Shown here: positions 7,486 to 11,162 of the stretch, one piece after another
Numbering within the stretch: position 1 is the first letter of the stretch
Layout: the number at the start of each line of letters is the position of its first letter
DNA from: Candidatus Solincola tengchongensis
GTDB lineage: Bacteria; Actinomycetota; Geothermincolia; Geothermincolales; RBG-13-55-18
NCBI GenBank assembly: GCA_015711895.1
Contig: JACVJH010000108.1
Coordinates: forward strand, 1-11,162
Direction of reading: 5' to 3'
Length of the DNA: 11,162 nt
Position numbers and translations under genes: made by a program
Notes under the pieces: generated by a model
What the model saw: the letters and a program-made list of their open reading frames with translations, nothing else
Told to the model about the DNA's origin: nothing
The model's database searches: none

Positions 7486-8673
7486 ATGCGCATCCTCCTT
7501 GTGACCCATCGATACGGGGCGGAGGTACATGGCGGAGGCGAGAAGTTCCTGAGGGATCTCATGACCCGCCTGGCCTCCAGGGGTCATCGGGTGGAGGTGA
7601 TCACCACCCGTTCCATGTGCCTGCTGCCTTCGCCCCGGGGGTATCTGATTTGGGATAACCTGCTCCCCCCGGGGACGGAATGGGACTGCGGGGTGGAGGT
7701 GCGCCGTTTTGGAGCGAGAAATCCCCGTCCGCGAGGTGGGGCACGCCGATCGGCCCGCCTCGGCGATTACTTTGAGGAGGAGAGAAACGGGGAGCCCTTC
7801 GCCCGTCTTCTGGGCGAGAACCTGGCGGGAACCGATGAACACTGCTTTCTCTCCGGATGGTACCACCTGGAGGAATGGGAGGACGGACCGGCGCGTTGGG
7901 CCGGGAGGAGAGCCCGCCTGATGGCCGGGGGCAGAGGGCTGGAGGGATTGGGCCTGGATATGCACTCCCCCTGGGGAGGGACCTTCAGGATAATCCTTGA
8001 CGGGGTGGAGCGCAGGGATTTTACTCTGGCGCCGGGAAGGCGGGAGGAGTTCCGTCTCAGCTTCTCACGCCGGGAGCTCCTGGACGTGACCCTGGAATGC
8101 GGACACACGGCAAAGCCGCCCGGGGACGGCCGGGAGCTGGGGGTGGCGCTGCGGCGGGCCTATCTCCTGGGGGGAGGTGGACGGAGGGAGCTCGATCTCC
8201 GGAGGGACTGGGAGGATTTCATGCGTACCGCCCCGGAGGAGGTCCTGGGAAAGATCCTCTGGGAGGTGGTGAGGCTCAGGCCGAGGCGGATCCGGAGGTG
8301 GCGCGATTATGTCCTGTCCCCGCTCTCCAAGGTTGGAGCGGGAGGCATGCCGCGCCGCGCGCCGCTGCGACCTGGTGATGGGGGCCATGGTGCCCATGAC
8401 CACTCTGGTGACGGCCTGGAAGGCGGCCTGCAAGGCGGGAAAACCCTTCCTGGCCGTACCTCTTTTCCATCCGCGCGACTACAACCACTACTGGCCGGAT
8501 TACTACCGTGCAATGCGGGACGCGGCAAGGGTGGAGGCCAATTCGCCGGCCATAAGGGATATGATGAGGGCCTGGGGGCTTCCGGCCTTTTCCGTCGGGC
8601 CGGGATTAGATGTGGAAGAATTTGCCGACAATTCCATACGGGGCGACCGCTTCCGGCGGGAGTACGGGCTTGA
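7486..8673 (+). CDS. Family 4 glycosyltransferase, N-terminal part with inserted beta-sandwich domain (gene frameshifted)
   Basis: Strong start: GAGGAGG at 7472-7478, 7 nt before ATG. The GT-B N-terminal domain opens with MRILLVTHRYGAEVHGGGEK (1-20) and HRVEVITTRS (34-43). Residues ~122-232 are an insertion not usual for GT4 enzymes: SGWYHLEEWEDGPARWAG (123-140), RRARLM, LDGVERRDF and RELGVALRRAYLLGG. The GT4 frame resumes at DWEDFM (241) and runs to DYVLSPLSKV (274-283). After about residue 283 this frame is out of register: the remaining ~110 residues are Gly/Arg-rich nonsense ending at a stop at 8671-8673. The true continuation is in the next frame (8309-9211). The intact enzyme would be about 575 residues. 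Either a real frameshift mutation or a one-base sequencing/assembly error. Second gene of the glycosyltransferase unit. Confidence 0.75.
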   Translation: MRILLVTHRYGAEVHGGGEKFLRDLMTRLASRGHRVEVITTRSMCLLPSPRGYLIWDNLLPPGTEWDCGVEVRRFGARNPRPRGGARRSARLGDYFEEERNGEPFARLLGENLAGTDEHCFLSGWYHLEEWEDGPARWAGRRARLMAGGRGLEGLGLDMHSPWGGTFRIILDGVERRDFTLAPGRREEFRLSFSRRELLDVTLECGHTAKPPGDGRELGVALRRAYLLGGGGRRELDLRRDWEDFMRTAPEEVLGKILWEVVRLRPRRIRRWRDYVLSPLSKVGAGGMPRRAPLRPGDGGHGAHDHSGDGLEGGLQGGKTLPGRTSFPSARLQPLLAGLLPCNAGRGKGGGQFAGHKGYDEGLGASGLFRRAGIRCGRICRQFHTGRPLPAGVRA

Positions 8674-9211
8674 GGGGAGGAAGGTACTCCTCTGGGTGGG
8701 GCGCAAGAACGCCTCCAAGGGTTACCCCACCGCCATCGCCGCCGTCCGCCTCCTCCGGGAGTGGGGGATGGACGCCGTCCTCCTCATGGTGGGGCCGGAC
8801 GATGACGGGCAGCCGCTGCCCACCGAGGAGGTGGTCTACACGGGCCCTCAACCCCGGGAGAGGTTACTGGACGCTTACGACGCCTGCGACCTCTTCATCT
8901 TCCCCTCCCTGAACGAAAGCTACTGCCTGGTGCTCAGCGAGGCACGGCTGCGGGGAAAGCCCGTGCTGGCCAACGTTTTCTGCGCCGCGGCACGGGGGCA
9001 GATAGAACACGGCGTGGACGGCTACCTCTGTGCTGAGGCGGAGGAGTACGCCCGGTACGCCTGGGAACTGCTCACGGATGGGGAGAGGTCCTCCCGGATG
9101 GGAATGCTCGGGCGGGAGAGGATAAGGCGCGAGAGGGATTGGGATGTCCTGGTGGAGGCCTATGAACGCCTCCTTCGCTCCCTCGTCGAGGATGCTTCGG
9201 CAGCAGGTTGA
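8309..9211 (+). CDS. Family 4 glycosyltransferase, C-terminal part (continuation after frameshift)
   Basis: This frame carries the rest of the GT4 gene. Real homology-like sequence starts near EACRAARRCDLVMGAMVPMT (12-31), so the ATG at 8309 is probably not a start; the first ~11 residues overlap the upstream frame and look like shadow. It contains the second GT-B domain: LLWVGRKNASKGYPTA (127-142, basic residues for donor phosphates), TGPQPRERLLDAYDACDLFI (178-197) and FPSLNESYCLVLSEA (198-212) with the EX7E pair Glu203/Glu211, typical of retaining GT4 enzymes. HGVDGYL (234-240) and the final helix ERDWDVLVEAYERLLRSL are usual for the family. On its own this half lacks the acceptor-binding domain and is unlikely to be active; joined to 7486-8340 it completes one enzyme. 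Stop TGA at 9209-9211. Confidence 0.75.
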   Translation: MSCPRSPRLEREACRAARRCDLVMGAMVPMTTLVTAWKAACKAGKPFLAVPLFHPRDYNHYWPDYYRAMRDAARVEANSPAIRDMMRAWGLPAFSVGPGLDVEEFADNSIRGDRFRREYGLEGRKVLLWVGRKNASKGYPTAIAAVRLLREWGMDAVLLMVGPDDDGQPLPTEEVVYTGPQPRERLLDAYDACDLFIFPSLNESYCLVLSEARLRGKPVLANVFCAAARGQIEHGVDGYLCAEAEEYARYAWELLTDGERSSRMGMLGRERIRRERDWDVLVEAYERLLRSLVEDASAAG

Positions 9212-9324
9212 GCTGCCTTCGGCGGGATGTTTCCGCCGCGTGACCGGACCGTCAGGAGCTCCGGAAACGGTCGTCGCTCTCGTCTCTTTTACCCTTGTGC
9301 CTCCGGTTCCGGAAGGGAGGGGCT

Positions 9325-9348
9325 GGGGGCTGGAAGAGCCCTTCTTTT
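9325..9348 (+). terminator. Rho-independent terminator-like hairpin after the glycosyltransferase genes
   Basis: GGGCT (9327-9331), loop GGAAG, AGCCC (9337-9341), then TTCTTTT. The 5-bp GC-rich stem can extend by two G-U pairs. It lies about 115 nt after the GT4 stop and in the right orientation to end the GT2-GT4 transcript. Confidence 0.5.
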
Positions 9349-9397
9349 CCCGCCCCTTCAACGCCGATTGAGGAGGGATGTGCCTCCAGTACGGTAA

Positions 9398-9418
9398 GGG
9401 AGGGTTATAATACCTCCC
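9398..9418 (+). promoter_or_regulatory. TATAAT box framed by a 6-7 bp inverted repeat
   Basis: GGGAGG (9398-9403) and CCTCCC (9413-9418) flank GTTATAATA; allowing one bulged G, the arms extend to GGGAG(G)GT / ACCTCCC directly touching TATAAT (9406-9411). A perfect -10 hexamer with no clear -35 at 16-18 bp. The palindrome could be an operator or simply a small hairpin. It would drive transcription toward the hydrolase-repeat gene about 490 bp away. Confidence 0.35.
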
Positions 9419-9484
9419 AATGACCTCCTATCACCTCGAGACGGTACGGACGAGGAGGGCATTGGAGGGCAAAGGAAGGCCGCG

Positions 9485-9702
9485 GGGACATCGCGGAGAA
9501 AGGGATGCGGGAACAGGATCTGACGGAGCTGACCGGAAGAGGGAAGAACCAGGTCCGGAAAACGATTTCCAGCAAATCCCTGCGGGGCATAGCGGTAGGA
9601 ATGCGGACAATGATCGGACCTCGCGGGGAAAGGATGCTGGAGCAGGGTTTGAAGAGAGCATCTGGAGGCCAAAGCGCGAGGTTGGGGAAACGATGTGGAA
9701 AA
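9485..9702 (+). repeat. Degenerate ~90-bp direct duplication
   Basis: The segment from 9485 recurs from 9615, offset about 130 bp. The first ~33 bases match at about 27 positions with a one-base gap (TCGCGG(A/G)GAA, GGATGC, CAGG). Similarity is weaker afterwards, though AGGT..GG..AAACGAT recurs near the end of each copy. Old tandem duplication in non-coding or decayed DNA. Confidence 0.4.
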
Positions 9703-9860
9703 AAATCAGCGAGGAGTATGGCGTCGGGTGGGGAAGAGAAAGGCGGGAGCTCGACCGTTGCAGGGTTTTGGCAAGGGAGCGAAAAGGCTGATAGGCGGGC
9801 GGAGGCGATTCCTATGAAGATTGTTTATTCCGCCCACGCCTTTTGTCTTAATGGAACCCT

Positions 9861-9895
9861 ATGCGCCGATCGCGCATCCACGTAGGAGAGTGCGC
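9861..9895 (+). promoter_or_regulatory. Mutually exclusive hairpins upstream of and around a ribosome binding site
   Basis: GCGCAT at 9872-9877 can pair with ATGCGC at 9861-9866 (loop CGATC) or with GTGCGC at 9890-9895 (one G-U pair). In the second fold GGAG (9885-9888) is held in the loop, just before the ATG at 9898. The geometry allows translational control but may be coincidence in GC-rich DNA. Confidence 0.3.
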
Positions 9896-9928
9896 GGATG
9901 GATGGTATTGGGACTGGCATTCAGAGCG

Positions 9929-9934
9929 AAGGAG
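9929..9934 (+). promoter_or_regulatory. Ribosome binding site for the preferred start of the hydrolase-repeat gene
   Basis: AAGGAG lies 11 nt before ATG 9946. A competing in-frame ATG at 9898 has GGAGAG (9885-9890) 7 nt before it. I prefer 9946 because it gives the shorter n-region before the signal-peptide core, but the spacing favours 9898; the choice is open. Confidence 0.45.
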
Positions 9935-9945
9935 CGGTAATCGCC

Positions 9946-11162
9946 ATGGGTTCAAGCAAGAGAGTGATAAAGGAGAGGAGGGCGAGATCGGGGAGGAGGA
10001 CAAAGCCTCGCCCCATCCTCGCATCCGCCGTTCTCTTTATGGCCTTCCTGCTGGCATCCGCATCCAACCTGGTTTCGGTGTCCATGCGAGACGGCAAGGC
10101 GGCGGCGGCCGAGGGGCGCAACGTTTCCGACTGGCTCATCCTGGGTCTGGACGCCAGGGAATACACGAGCCGCATCGTCCCCCGCGTCCCCCTTTCCGAG
10201 AGGCAGTGGGTGCGCCACCACAAAGTCCTCATGACCTGGGGAAAGGCGGAGCCCCAGCAAGACGTCTTCAACTGGGCCTATTTCGACCAGGAGATAAACG
10301 CCCGCCTGGCCGACGGCACGGATTCCCTCATGCTCCTCCTCACCGGCGCCATCCCGGCGTGGGCGCGAGACCCCGCCTACGGGAGCTTCGCGGACAAGGC
10401 TCCCCCTCGCGACCTGCGGGACTGGTACGATTTCTGCTCCCGGGTCGCCGAGCGCTACGGATCGGTGGTGGACTTCTACGAGGTCTGGAACGAGCCGGGG
10501 TGGGACCGCGATTCCACCGCCTGGTACAACTACGGCGTCTACCACTTCGGTGGCCAGGTGGAGACGGAATACCTGCCGCTCCTGCAGCTGGCCTATCAGG
10601 CAATAAAGGAGAAGGACCCCACGGGCATCGTGGTCTGCGGGGACCTGCAGTGCACCAACGATCCTCACCCTGATCGGGGAACGGAACTTTACGGCCTGCT
10701 CTTTGACGACGTCAACCGCCCCGGACAGGACGTGTCGGTGAAGGTGGAGGCCTCACAGCCCATCGTCGCCGAGCGCCCCATGTACTTCAGGTACAATTCC
10801 TCCTGGGATGACGGCCACGACTCCCTGGGCGCCACCTCTCCTTCAACCGACTGGTACTTCGCCGAGGGCTGCACGCGCCCCGGGTTCAACACCTACCTCT
10901 GCCTGCAGAACCCCGACCCATCCAATACCGCCCAGGTGAGCGTGGAATACCTCTGCGGGGACGGCTTCAAGGACACCAAGACCGTGAACGTGGGTCCCCA
11001 GTCGCGCTTCACCATCGCCGTGCACGGCGACGCGCTGGGAATCGGGGTCCACGACACCGCGCGCGGCGACGTGTCCATAAAGGTCCACTCCGAGGTACCC
11101 GTGGTGGCCGAGCGCCCCATGTACTTCGACTACGCCGGCGGCAAGCGGGGAGGGCACGTGAC
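9946..11162 (+). CDS. Secreted protein: truncated glycoside hydrolase (clan A-like) barrel fused to WYFAEG repeats, 3' end outside window
   Basis: Open frame from ATG 9946 to the right edge, 405 codons, no stop reached. In-frame ATG 9898 would add 16 residues. A basic n-region (KRVIKERRARSGRRTK) and hydrophobic core (ILASAVLFMAFLLASAS, 24-40) with AAAAEG at 52-57 form a signal peptide. Residues ~60-261 look like the first half of a TIM-barrel hydrolase of the GH39/GH5 kind: VLMTWGKAEPQQDVFNWAYF (94-113), LLTGAIPAWARDP (131-143) and FYEVWNEPGW (177-186), where Glu183 of NEP is the expected acid/base. The barrel then stops: after LLFDDVNRPGQ the frame passes at residue 262 (DVSVKVEAS, base 10729) into the middle of a WYFAEG unit, followed by a full unit. 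The second half of a barrel, including the nucleophile Glu, is missing, so hydrolase activity is doubtful. Same repeat type as the minus-strand gene at 2759-5233. Confidence 0.8.
   Translation, partial: MGSSKRVIKERRARSGRRTKPRPILASAVLFMAFLLASASNLVSVSMRDGKAAAAEGRNVSDWLILGLDAREYTSRIVPRVPLSERQWVRHHKVLMTWGKAEPQQDVFNWAYFDQEINARLADGTDSLMLLLTGAIPAWARDPAYGSFADKAPPRDLRDWYDFCSRVAERYGSVVDFYEVWNEPGWDRDSTAWYNYGVYHFGGQVETEYLPLLQLAYQAIKEKDPTGIVVCGDLQCTNDPHPDRGTELYGLLFDDVNRPGQDVSVKVEASQPIVAERPMYFRYNSSWDDGHDSLGATSPSTDWYFAEGCTRPGFNTYLCLQNPDPSNTAQVSVEYLCGDGFKDTKTVNVGPQSRFTIAVHGDALGIGVHDTARGDVSIKVHSEVPVVAERPMYFDYAGGKRGGHV
10729..11162 (+). repeat. WYFAEG repeat units encoded in the hydrolase-like gene
   Basis: A partial unit (DVSVKVEASQPIVAERPMYF onward) is followed by a unit starting WYFAEGCTRPGF near 10852. 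The 21-base stretch encoding AERPMYF occurs at 10768-10788 and again, identical, at 11107-11127, a period of 339 bp (113 codons). Near-identical DNA lies on the opposite strand in the gene at 2759-5233. Confidence 0.85.

Larger units (their letters stand above)
9212..9897. other. Intergenic region, about 690 bp, purine-rich, with several small signals
   Basis: Between the GT4 stop and the hydrolase-repeat gene. It holds a terminator-like hairpin (9325-9348), a TATAAT framed by an inverted repeat (9398-9418), a degenerate direct duplication (9485-9573 and 9615-9702), an AT-richer patch (about 9810-9860) and alternative hairpins before the next gene (9861-9895). A plus-strand frame at 9420-9791 (123 codons) starts 8 bp after the TATAAT and could be leaderless, but it uses A/T in the third position far more than its neighbours and its product is Arg/Gly/Glu-rich with no recognised motif; not called as a gene. 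No tRNA seen. Confidence 0.5.

Noticed and set aside
9814..9885. Short frame beginning MKIVYSAHAF, like the start of a glycosyltransferase
   Set aside because: It stops after 23 codons at 9883-9885 and nothing similar continues in other frames; at most a tiny remnant.
9861..10673. Long plus-strand open frame over the start of the hydrolase gene
   Set aside because: Arg/Gly/Pro-rich shadow frame; the frame from 9946 has a signal peptide and clear hydrolase motifs over the same bases.
1..11162. CRISPR array, tRNA/rRNA or insertion sequence
   Set aside because: No regular short repeats with spacers, no cloverleaf, no transposase frame and no terminal inverted repeats seen; the only long repeats are inside coding regions.

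Overview
The window is GC-rich bacterial DNA with strong GGAGG-type ribosome binding sites. Two secreted proteins carry tandem units containing WYFAEGCTRPGF. From memory, this repeat style is common in deep-branching thermal and subsurface Actinomycetota (Geothermincolia-like lineages). That placement is an inference from style, not a database match.

Layout. (1) 1-857, plus: the 3' end of a gene whose visible part is two beta-sandwich domains, the second resembling the C-terminal accessory domain of surface-glycan proteins. (2) 1017-2441, plus: alpha subunit of an ADP-forming acyl-CoA synthetase, complete and apparently monocistronic. (3) 2759-5233, minus: a secreted protein with eight FG-GAP/VCBS-like calcium-binding motifs followed by three ~110-residue WYFAEG units. 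Genes 2 and 3 are convergent, with a terminator-like hairpin between them. (4) About 700 bp of non-coding DNA divides gene 3 from a divergent two-gene glycosyltransferase unit: a GT2 enzyme (5937-7433) and a GT4 enzyme (7486-9211). The GT4 gene is broken by a frameshift near 8332-8347 and is covered here by two overlapping frames. A terminator-like hairpin follows. (5) About 700 bp of purine-rich DNA holds a TATAAT box framed by an inverted repeat, a degenerate ~90-bp duplication and alternative hairpins around a ribosome binding site. (6) 9946 to the right edge, plus: a secreted protein that begins as a clan-A-like glycoside hydrolase barrel, loses the second half of the barrel, and continues in frame into the same WYFAEG repeats.

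Together these look like a cell-surface and extracellular polysaccharide neighbourhood: two cytoplasmic glycosyltransferases, a glycan-type accessory domain at the left edge, and two exported repeat proteins probably acting at the envelope. The acyl-CoA synthetase looks like an unrelated metabolic gene.

The most notable points are: a similar beta-sandwich module C-terminal in the GT2 and inserted inside the GT4; the frameshift in the GT4; the in-frame fusion of half a hydrolase barrel to the middle of a repeat unit; and the opposite orientation of the two repeat genes, which could allow inversion of the glycosyltransferase segment.
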